Assembly: GCA_023442485.1 (NCBI GenBank)
Contig: JAEZZG010000006.1
Span: 1-12,708 of the forward strand
Length of the DNA stretch: 12,708 nt
Direction of reading: 5' to 3'
Source: Actinomycetes bacterium
Lineage (GTDB): Bacteria; Actinomycetota; Actinomycetes; Propionibacteriales; Propionibacteriaceae
Shown: positions 7,444 to 12,708 of the stretch, piece after piece
Layout of the letters: each line of letters opens with the position of its first letter
Position numbering within the stretch: position 1 is the stretch's first letter
The notes under the pieces: model-generated
The model's database searches: none
Seen by the model: the letters and a program-made list of their open reading frames with translations, nothing else
Told to the model about the DNA's origin: nothing
Position numbers and translations under genes: made by a program

Positions 7444-8228
7444 CCTTCCTCCCCTCCCGATTGCGGGGCGGCCCGGCCCAATCTCTGCCCTGGACGCCCT
7501 GGGCGTGCTGGATGGTGGTTGGGCTGTCGACCGGGACCACCTGGGCGGTTCGGAGATTCGGGACGGCTTCTGTGATCACGACTCCCCCGGCTATCGGAAT
7601 AAGCGCTGGCGATCTTTTCGGGATCAACGACGGTTCCTGGCTCACGATCTCCCCAGATTGATGCGTCCGGGACTCCGGGTGGATTGGTGCGCCGCCGAGC
7701 AGATTCTTGAACAGCTCCGGCTGACTCTCCCGGCCATGACTTTGCCACGCGGGCGCCCAGCACGACGCTTTTGAGTAACGGTGCTGAACTTGGCGCGGTG
7801 CCGGGATCGGCAACCTCGTCGTTGCACTTAGTTGCTGAGAGCAGGACGCGGTGGTATTGGGGCCGGTAGAGCAACGGGGTGCAGTCTCCACCGTCAAAAG
7901 CAACTCCGAAAAGGTCGTGGGTTTCCCTCTCGAACCACCGTGCCGCTGGGATCTCAGCGGCCACTGAATCAAGGACGGGGTGGTCGCGATCGACATGGGT
8001 TTCAAGGCGAAGGTAGCTGGGGACGGGGGTGTCTAAGGCAAGGTAGCGAACCAGGACGGCGTGGACGCAGATGGTGTTGGATTGCCCAATAAAGTCTTCT
8101 CCACCTAGCCAAGTCAGGGAGTAGCCCTGGTCGCAGGCAGCAACCATTCTGGACTTCCACTCTCCGGGATCGATCTTTTCCAAGACGACGTCCGAGCCCT
8201 GTGAGGTGCGCAGTCTCGACTCAGCCAT
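7440..8228 (-). CDS. nuoC: NuoC-like 30-kDa complex I subunit with an insertion and Pro-rich tail
   Basis: A 262-aa protein. NuoC carries no cofactor; in complex I it pairs with NuoD and NuoB in the connecting arm. The family signature WFERETHDLFGVAF is at 98-111. The usual following GHPxLxRLL and PLRK stretch is disrupted: DGGDCTPLLYRPQYHRVL comes next, then ~20 foreign residues (~128-149), then LLKSVVLGARVAKSWPG and RRRTNPPGVPDASIWG (179-193), which match the C-terminal part of actinobacterial NuoC homologues. Residues ~205-262 are Pro/Gly/Arg-rich and probably disordered. The ATG at 8228 has only a weak ribosome site (GAAGAG, distant). The TGA overlaps nuoI's ATG. NuoD, its normal partner, is not in the window. 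Confidence 0.8.
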   Translation of the reverse strand: MAESRLRTSQGSDVVLEKIDPGEWKSRMVAACDQGYSLTWLGGEDFIGQSNTICVHAVLVRYLALDTPVPSYLRLETHVDRDHPVLDSVAAEIPAARWFERETHDLFGVAFDGGDCTPLLYRPQYHRVLLSATKCNDEVADPGTAPSSAPLLKSVVLGARVAKSWPGESAGAVQESARRRTNPPGVPDASIWGDREPGTVVDPEKIASAYSDSRGSRDHRSRPESPNRPGGPGRQPNHHPARPGRPGQRLGRAAPQSGGEEG

Positions 8229-8269
8229 GGCAACCCACTCTTCGCATAACTCTTTCCTCAGCCTTTTGA

Positions 8270-8331
8270 ATAGGTGTTTTACCGTGTCACCTATATTCCA
8301 TGCGATTTACATGCGACCAAGCAAACACCTA
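8270..8331 (-). promoter_or_regulatory. Operator-like TAGGTG half-site cluster before nuoC
   Basis: ATAGGTG (8270-8276) and CACCTAT (8288-8294) form a perfect 7-bp inverted repeat with an 11-nt spacer. A further AAACACCTA (8323-8331) is an exact inverted copy of TAGGTGTTT (8271-8279). On the minus strand, the nuoC direction, the middle half-site overlaps a TATAGG that could be a -10 box, with TTGGTC about 19 nt upstream as a possible -35. The cluster lies 42-103 nt before the nuoC ATG, a good place for a repressor. I cannot match the motif to a known regulator. Confidence 0.45.
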
Positions 8332-8540
8332 GCTATGCCCTTATTGGGGACTCGACCCTCCCCTATCACAGGTGCCGGTGAGTGGCATCAGCCAAGACAC
8401 ACCAGCCCGAGGGGATACTCCAATAGGCTTCCACAACAATAGCCGATACCTCGAATAGAGACGCTCGAAGCACACCATACAAGCAACCAATCCCTGCACT
8501 GCCCCACTATCCACACCCGAGAGACACCGCAGACACCCTT

Positions 8541-8576
8541 AAAACAAAACTGCCCGAACCAAGAGCCAAGGCAGTT
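8541..8576 (-). terminator. Rho-independent terminator after nuoB
   Basis: On the minus strand AACTGCC (8576-8570) pairs with GGCAGTT (8554-8548) across a 15-base loop, and the U-rich TTGTTTT follows, overlapping the 3' arm. It lies about 185 nt beyond the nuoB stop, implying that nuoB and nuoC-nuoI-mptB are separate transcripts. Confidence 0.6.
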
Positions 8577-8760
8577 CCTAATGCCCATCACATCAGCGTC
8601 TGGGCTGCAGCAGCCATCCCCACTTTTCTGGACTCCAGCCACAACCAAACACTCGGGCTAGGCCCGCACCACCATCACCGGGTCTAGTTCAGGGTCAGCG
8701 AGGCTTCGGGGCCTTGATCTCTTGCGACTAGGAAGCCACTGATAGTGGTGAGGGTGATTG

Positions 8761-9282
8761 CTATGTGGAGGCCGTCGGTTGAAGTAGTGACGGCCCGATG
8801 CCGGCGGCGTCGCTAGGTTCCCCGATCGAAACTGCTTGACGGCACTGCCTTCCATGACGGATTTGCTCGATCACGGCAGCCAGAGATTGCGGATGGGGAG
8901 GGCATCCGGGGATGTAGTAGTCGACGTGGATGAGCTGGTCAACACCAGCCGTGACGGAGTAGGAATCCCAATAGGGGCCACCCTCGCACAGGCAGGCGCC
9001 GAAGGCGATGACTGTGACGGTGACGTCTGCACCCTCGGCGATGACGGTCAACTCGTTGGTGATCTCGGTGATTCGAGAGGATAAGACACAGGTGAGGGTT
9101 CCGGAAAAGACTAGGACGATGTGTGTGCTGCGGCTAGGTGTCAACGGAAGCTGGTCAAGCTCGGATTGGATGCGCGCAGCCCCTTGCGGGATCGCCGCCT
9201 GGGTTTCGACGCCACAGCACGACAGACCGACATCGGCGACGTAGACCGACTGATCTTGGAACCAATCAACGAACTGCAGCAT
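8761..9282 (-). CDS. nuoB: Divergent NuoB-like [4Fe-4S] (N2) subunit of complex I
   Basis: A 173-aa protein. NuoB binds cluster N2, the last iron-sulfur centre before quinone. All four ligands are visible: the adjacent pair C22-C23 (GLSCCGVE), C97 (FGACLCEGG) and C127 (IPGCPPHP), with spacings close to E. coli NuoB. The adjacent CC distinguishes it from HycG/hydrogenase small subunits. GGPYWDSYSVTAGVDQ (101-116) matches actinobacterial NuoB closely, while residues ~28-90 are poorly conserved and only 21 residues precede CC, about half the usual number. Start is uncertain: the ATG at 9282 has TAGTGT 7 nt upstream and no ribosome site; a GTG at 9291 adds three residues. It is divergent from korA and apparently transcribed alone. 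NuoA and NuoD are missing nearby. Confidence 0.8.
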   Translation of the reverse strand: MLQFVDWFQDQSVYVADVGLSCCGVETQAAIPQGAARIQSELDQLPLTPSRSTHIVLVFSGTLTCVLSSRITEITNELTVIAEGADVTVTVIAFGACLCEGGPYWDSYSVTAGVDQLIHVDYYIPGCPPHPQSLAAVIEQIRHGRQCRQAVSIGEPSDAAGIGPSLLQPTAST

Positions 9283-9375
9283 GAACCACACACTAGTGCC
9301 AGAGAGGATTTCGGGGCTAACTCATCAACCAAATTCGTCTCCACGAAGCCGGGTTTTATGGTTGAGGCAGTAGTA

Positions 9376-9405
9376 TTGCTACTTGGGGCCAATCCCGTCT
9401 AGGCT
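9376..9405 (+). promoter_or_regulatory. Candidate korAB promoter
   Basis: TTGCTA (9376-9381) and TAGGCT (9400-9405) are 18 nt apart, predicting a leader of about 60 nt before korA. The -10 fits TANNNT. It lies in the 187-nt divergent region shared with nuoB, so the two could be co-regulated. Confidence 0.4.
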
Positions 9406-9457
9406 AGCTGTCTTCTCTTGCCGCCGAGCTGACGGATGCGCTCCGATCGACTCATTC

Positions 9458-9472
9458 AGGAGGATTCTTGTG
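9458..9472 (+). promoter_or_regulatory. Ribosome binding site fixing the korA GTG start
   Basis: A perfect AGGAGG (9458-9463) sits 6 nt before the GTG at 9470. An upstream in-frame start at 9383 would add 29 residues unlike the family and overlap the candidate promoter, so it is rejected. Confidence 0.85.
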
Positions 9473-11353
9473 AGCGTGTCTGAGGTTCAGACTCTCAACC
9501 AGGTAGTGATTCGTTTTGCCGGCGACTCCGGTGATGGTATGCAGCTAACGGGGTCCCGATTCACCGCCGACGCCGCCTACTTTGGCAATGACGTGTCTAC
9601 CTTGCCCAACTTCCCGGCAGAAATCAGGGCTCCACAAGGCACGATCCCGGGGGTGTCAAGTTTCCAGCTTCACTTCGCCTCCTTCGATATTGTCACCCCC
9701 GGCGACCAGCCCACCGTGTTGGTGGCGATGAATCCTGCCGCGTTGAAGGCCAACCTCCCCGACGTGGGTCGCGGCGGGCTAGTTATCGTCGATACTGCAG
9801 AATTCACTAAGCGCAATCTGGCCAAGGCCGGATATGTTGCGAACCCGCTCGAGGACGGCAGTCTGGACGGGTATCAGGTGGTGAGTTTGGATCTGACCGG
9901 GCTGACGGTGGCAGCGGTCGAGCCCTTCGATCTCGGCCGCAAGCTAGCGTCGCGGGCAAAGAACATGTTTGCGCTGGGTCTGCTGAGCTGGCTGTATTCT
10001 CGCGACACCAGCCATACCGAAGAGTTTCTGGCGCGCAAGTTCGCGACATCTACCCTGCTACGCGATTCCAATATCGCCGCTTTCAAAGCCGGCTACAACT
10101 ACGGGATGACGACAGAGGTTTTCCAGACGCGCTACCAAGTGCCACAGGCACAGCTTCCGGCAGGTCAGTATCGGCAGATCTCGGGCAACCTCGCCACGGC
10201 CTACGGGTTGATGGTGGGTGCTGAGCGTTGCGGGATGCAGCTCTTCTTAGGCTCCTATCCGATCACGCCGGCTTCGGATATCCTGCACGCACTGTCACGC
10301 CAGAAGGGTGCCGGTGTATTGAGTTTTCAAGCTGAAGACGAGATTGCCGGTGCGGGTGCGGCACTGGGTGCGTCTTTGGCCGGAGCTTTGGGGGTCACCA
10401 CCACGTCCGGGCCTGGTCTGGCTTTGAAGGGTGAGACGATTGGTCTTGCCGTGATGATGGAGGCCCCACTCGTCGTCATTGACGTCCAACGCGCTGGCCC
10501 ATCAACGGGGATGCCGACCAAGACCGAACAAGCTGATCTGTTCCAGGCGATGTTCGGACGCAATGGGGAATCCCCGGTGGCGGTACTGGCCCCGCAATCT
10601 GCTTCGGATTGTTTCCACGCCACCTTCGAGGCGTGCCAGATAGCCGTGAAGTATCGCACCCCCGTCTTGGTGCTATCGGACGGATACCTAGGCAATGGTG
10701 CGGAGCCGTGGCGGATCCCGCAGATTGAGGATTTGCCCAAACTCAATCCCGGCTACGCGACGGAACCGAATACCGTCGATGAGAAGGGTACCCCGGTATT
10801 CCACCCCTATCTGCGCGACCCGAAAACGTTGGCGCGGGCTGTGGCGATCCCGGGAACCCCTGGACTCGAACACCGCCTAGGCGGGTTGGAGAAGAATCAG
10901 ACGGGTTCGATCTCTTATGTTCCTGAGAATCACGACCAGATGGTGCGTGCCCGTCAAGCCAAGATTGACGGGATCGTCCGGGATATCCCCGACGTCGAGG
11001 TTGACGATCCTGGCAAGGATGCCGAGGTGTTGGTTCTCGGCTGGGGGTCAACCTACGGGTCAATCATTGAAGCCTGCCGGGAGGTGCGCGCTTGTGGACG
11101 CAAAATCGCCAGGGCCCATCTGCGTCATCTCAACCCCTTCCCCGCCAATCTTGGTCAGGTTCTATCCAGTTACAAGACGGTGATCGTCCCGGAGATAAAT
11201 CTGGGGCAGTTGACGATGTTATTGCGTTCCCGATACTTGATCGATGTGCAGTCATATTCGCGGGTGCGTGGATTGCCTTTGTCGAGTAGTGAGCTTGCCG
11301 CTGAACTGATCACCTTGGCAGACGGATTCGTGATGGAGGACAACGATGACTGA
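9470..11353 (+). CDS. korA: 2-oxoacid (2-oxoglutarate):ferredoxin oxidoreductase, fused gamma-alpha subunit
   Basis: A 627-aa subunit of the TPP enzyme that converts a 2-oxoacid plus CoA to acyl-CoA, CO2 and reduced ferredoxin. Domains in order: a gamma domain (~12-215; VIRFAGDSGDGMQLTG), a pyrimidine-binding alpha domain (~238-430) with the hallmark YPITP (263-267) and AEDEIAG, then domain II and a C-terminal domain (~470-620; LVLGWGSTYGSIIEA). The gamma-alpha fusion and length match mycobacterial KorA. Family sequence favours 2-oxoglutarate, but pyruvate or branched acids cannot be excluded. It overlaps korB by 8 nt (ATGACTGA). No separate ferredoxin or delta subunit follows, so the electron acceptor must come from elsewhere. 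Confidence 0.93.
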   Translation: MSVSEVQTLNQVVIRFAGDSGDGMQLTGSRFTADAAYFGNDVSTLPNFPAEIRAPQGTIPGVSSFQLHFASFDIVTPGDQPTVLVAMNPAALKANLPDVGRGGLVIVDTAEFTKRNLAKAGYVANPLEDGSLDGYQVVSLDLTGLTVAAVEPFDLGRKLASRAKNMFALGLLSWLYSRDTSHTEEFLARKFATSTLLRDSNIAAFKAGYNYGMTTEVFQTRYQVPQAQLPAGQYRQISGNLATAYGLMVGAERCGMQLFLGSYPITPASDILHALSRQKGAGVLSFQAEDEIAGAGAALGASLAGALGVTTTSGPGLALKGETIGLAVMMEAPLVVIDVQRAGPSTGMPTKTEQADLFQAMFGRNGESPVAVLAPQSASDCFHATFEACQIAVKYRTPVLVLSDGYLGNGAEPWRIPQIEDLPKLNPGYATEPNTVDEKGTPVFHPYLRDPKTLARAVAIPGTPGLEHRLGGLEKNQTGSISYVPENHDQMVRARQAKIDGIVRDIPDVEVDDPGKDAEVLVLGWGSTYGSIIEACREVRACGRKIARAHLRHLNPFPANLGQVLSSYKTVIVPEINLGQLTMLLRSRYLIDVQSYSRVRGLPLSSSELAAELITLADGFVMEDNDD

Positions 11354-12425
11354 GACAACACCGCTCAATCCTTCACTGACTGGGGAATTCTCGTCCGGGA
11401 TCGCCGGAATCCCGTTAGCGGTGACTGAGTTGAACCGTAAGGATTTTGCTTCCTCCAATGAGGTGCGCTGGTGCCCGGGCTGTGGCGATTACTCGATCTT
11501 GTCGACTTTTCAGGCCATGTTGCCTGAGCTTGGCCTGGCTAAGGAGAACACTGTCGTCGTCTCTGGTATTGGTTGCTCGTCGCGATTCCCCTATTACATG
11601 AATACCTACGGATTCCACACTATCCATGGGCGGGCTCCGGCGATTGCTACCGGGATTGCTTGTGCCCGTCCAGACCTCAATGTGTGGGTGATGACCGGTG
11701 ACGGTGACGCCTTGTCGATTGGTGGCAACCACCTCATCCATGCCTTGCGGCGCAATGTGAACGTGACCATCATCATGTTCAATAACCGAATCTACGGGCT
11801 CACCAAGGGCCAGTATTCGCCGACCTCCGAGTTGGGCAAGGTGACGAAGTCCTCTCCTGCTGGGTCACTGGACACCCCCTTCAACCCGCTGTCCCTTGCT
11901 TTGGCGGCTGAGGCCTCCTTCGTGGCGCGGGTGGTTGATTCTGATCGCGCGCATTTCACCGAGGTGCTGAAGCGGGCCGCCTTACATCGCGGATCCTCGT
12001 TCATTGAGGTCTACCAGAATTGCCCGATTTTCAATGACGGCGCCTTCGAGGCTTTGAAGGGTCCCGAGGCCGATGACCATCTGATTCGTCTCATCGATGG
12101 CGAACCGATTCGATTCGGCAGGGACGCTAATCGCGTGGTGATTCGTGACGCGGACGGCTCGATGACTGTGGCCGACGCTGCTGACGTTGACGAGGCTAGC
12201 ATCGTCGTCCACAACCCCCATCTGAGTGACCCGTCCCAGGCCTTCGCCTTATCCAGACTCAGCGATTCGGGAGCGATCCATCAGACAATCGTCGGGGTTC
12301 TCCGGGATGTATCCCGCTCGGTTTATTCCGACGAGATTCACCGTCAGATCCAGATTGCTCAGCCCGATGGCCCGACTGATCTTCAGACATTGATTACCGG
12401 ATCGGATACCTGGTTAGCCATCTAG
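11346..12425 (+). CDS. korB: 2-oxoacid (2-oxoglutarate):ferredoxin oxidoreductase beta subunit
   Basis: A 359-aa partner of KorA that binds thiamine pyrophosphate and one [4Fe-4S] cluster. The TPP/Mg motif runs from GDGD (118-121) to NN (146-147). Cys residues placed as in family cluster ligands are C43 and C46 (WCPGCGDYS), C77 (GIGCSSR) and C226 (NCPIFND). HTIHGRAPAIATG and GLTKGQYSPTSE are typical KorB sequences. The start has GGAGG (11335-11339) 6 nt before the ATG inside korA, so the two are translationally coupled and made in equal amounts. Residues ~235-359 form the family's variable tail. Confidence is high for the family, moderate for 2-oxoglutarate as substrate. Confidence 0.94.
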   Translation: MTETTPLNPSLTGEFSSGIAGIPLAVTELNRKDFASSNEVRWCPGCGDYSILSTFQAMLPELGLAKENTVVVSGIGCSSRFPYYMNTYGFHTIHGRAPAIATGIACARPDLNVWVMTGDGDALSIGGNHLIHALRRNVNVTIIMFNNRIYGLTKGQYSPTSELGKVTKSSPAGSLDTPFNPLSLALAAEASFVARVVDSDRAHFTEVLKRAALHRGSSFIEVYQNCPIFNDGAFEALKGPEADDHLIRLIDGEPIRFGRDANRVVIRDADGSMTVADAADVDEASIVVHNPHLSDPSQAFALSRLSDSGAIHQTIVGVLRDVSRSVYSDEIHRQIQIAQPDGPTDLQTLITGSDTWLAI

Positions 12426-12470
12426 TAGGTGTCAACCGGGCCCTAAGTGGGGCTAGTGTTCTGTCGCGCT

Positions 12471-12590
12471 CGCCCCACGCCCCGCCTGCCCAGCTCCGCT
12501 ATCGTCCCTTCCAGTCGGTCTCCGCGCTGCGCCCTGCCCTCCCCGGCCCAACCCGCCACCCAAGCCCGCCCAACCCCCCCGCCCGTTACT
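12471..12590 (+). terminator. C-rich, G-poor tract after korB, probable Rho loading site
   Basis: Of these 120 bases I count about 70 C and 22 G on the sense strand of korAB, beginning 46 nt past the korB stop. Such a C>G bubble in untranslated RNA is the classic Rho-utilisation signature. A weak GCCC/GGGC hairpin lies before it and six Ts follow (12590-12595). The one open frame across it is low-complexity and lacks a ribosome site. Confidence 0.45.
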
Positions 12591-12593
12591 TTT

Positions 12594-12622
12594 TTGACAG
12601 GCCCGTTTTCCTGGGATGATGG
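12594..12622 (+). promoter_or_regulatory. Possible promoter for a gene beyond the window
   Basis: A perfect TTGACA (12594-12599) is followed by weak -10 candidates (TGATGG at 17 nt, GATGAT at 15 nt). No convincing gene start follows in the remaining ~85 bases, which include a small GGTG-TTGC-CACC hairpin (12682-12693). Confidence 0.25.
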
Positions 12623-12708
12623 GCTTGTTGGCTGGACGGTCCTGGCATGGTTATTTGCCCCTGTCTTTTAATGATCCGGGGGGTGTTGCCACCAGGGCCG
12701 GACAGGTC

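Larger units (their letters stand above)
8229..8760. other. 532-nt gap between nuoB and nuoC; regulatory, no gene recognised
   Basis: Where nuoD and other complex I genes might be expected, there is no credible coding sequence. From the nuoB side it holds a short CCACT-GAT-AGTGG hairpin (8736-8748), a probable terminator (8541-8576), a plus-strand A/C-rich, G-poor stretch (~8400-8560), and TAGGTG half-sites (8270-8331) before nuoC. An 86-codon frame at 8388-8648 (-) is rich in Cys, Trp and Gly, lacks a ribosome site and resembles nothing I know. Confidence 0.6.

Noticed and set aside
7352..7774. Plus-strand frames of 140 codons or more opposite nuoC and nuoI
   Set aside because: They are antisense shadows without family motifs or ribosome sites.
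7322..8005. A 227-codon minus-strand frame overlapping nuoC and nuoI
   Set aside because: It is out of frame with the recognisable NuoC and NuoI motifs and is a GC-rich shadow.
8388..8648. An 86-codon minus-strand frame in the nuoB-nuoC gap
   Set aside because: Its Cys/Trp/Gly-heavy composition, lack of a ribosome site and overlap with a probable terminator argue against coding; no trace of NuoD is seen in it.
8658..8855. A 65-codon frame and a second short frame (…IAITLTTISGFLVARDQG…) at the nuoB 3' end, considered as a frameshifted nuoB tail or a broken membrane subunit
   Set aside because: The nuoB frame is continuous to its own stop, and the alternative is too short to match any Nuo membrane subunit.
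8761..9282. HycG/hydrogenase small subunit instead of NuoB
   Set aside because: Hydrogenase-type homologues have separated Cys (CxxC) where this protein has the adjacent CC pair of NuoB, and the GGPYWDSYSV segment is NuoB-like.
9383..9469. A longer korA N-terminus
   Set aside because: The added residues are unlike the family and a perfect AGGAGG precedes the GTG at 9470.
12447..12671. A 74-codon plus-strand frame after korB
   Set aside because: It is Pro/Ala/Ser low-complexity across the C-rich tract and lacks a ribosome site.
1..12708. CRISPR arrays, insertion sequences or prophage genes
   Set aside because: No spaced direct-repeat array, transposase, integrase or terminal inverted repeat with target duplication was seen; the only tandem repeat is inside the sialidase gene.

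Overview
The window reads as a high-GC actinobacterial chromosome segment. The best guess is Propionibacteriaceae, Cutibacterium or a close relative. This is inferred from gene content: a wall-anchored sialidase, a fused-type KorA, an MptB-like GT-C mannosyltransferase, actinobacterial-style NuoB/C/I proteins, and starts lying 6-7 nt from a TANNNT -10 box. No marker gene fixes the species.

Layout. 101-2176 (-): a secreted sialidase with a Pro/Thr/Glu repeat stalk and an LPNSG sorting signal. 2377-2940 (-): a tRNA-Thr(GGT), tRNA-Met(CAT), rpmG (L33) unit with a clear promoter at one end and an intrinsic terminator at the other. 3240-3950 (+): deoD-type purine nucleoside phosphorylase. 4157-4295 (-): tRNA-Tyr(GTA) with its terminator. 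4413-5291 (+): exodeoxyribonuclease III. 5477-8228 (-): a tightly coupled trio nuoC, nuoI, mptB-like, joined by two 4-nt ATGA overlaps. 8229-8760: a 532-nt gap holding a probable nuoB terminator and an operator-like cluster of TAGGTG half-sites in front of nuoC. 8761-9282 (-): a divergent nuoB. 9470-12425 (+): korA-korB, divergent from nuoB, with an 8-nt overlap and strong Shine-Dalgarno sites. After korB comes a C-rich, G-poor tract that looks like a Rho loading site.

The most interesting part is 7069-12425. KorAB (2-oxoacid:ferredoxin oxidoreductase) stands beside only three complex I subunits: NuoB (N2 cluster ligands present), NuoC and NuoI (two intact 2[4Fe-4S] motifs). NuoD, NuoA, NuoH and all antiporter-like membrane subunits are absent from the locus, as is the NADH module NuoEFG. 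In other actinobacteria such as Streptomyces, as I recall, a kor pair lies near a second, larger nuo cluster, so this looks like a reduced version. The remaining genes are not visibly decayed: reading frames are open, Fe-S ligands are kept and gene junctions are translationally coupled. NuoI has lost the N-terminal extension that normally packs on the membrane arm. A small, possibly soluble electron-transfer module fed by KorAB is one reading; slow decay of an old complex I cluster is the other.
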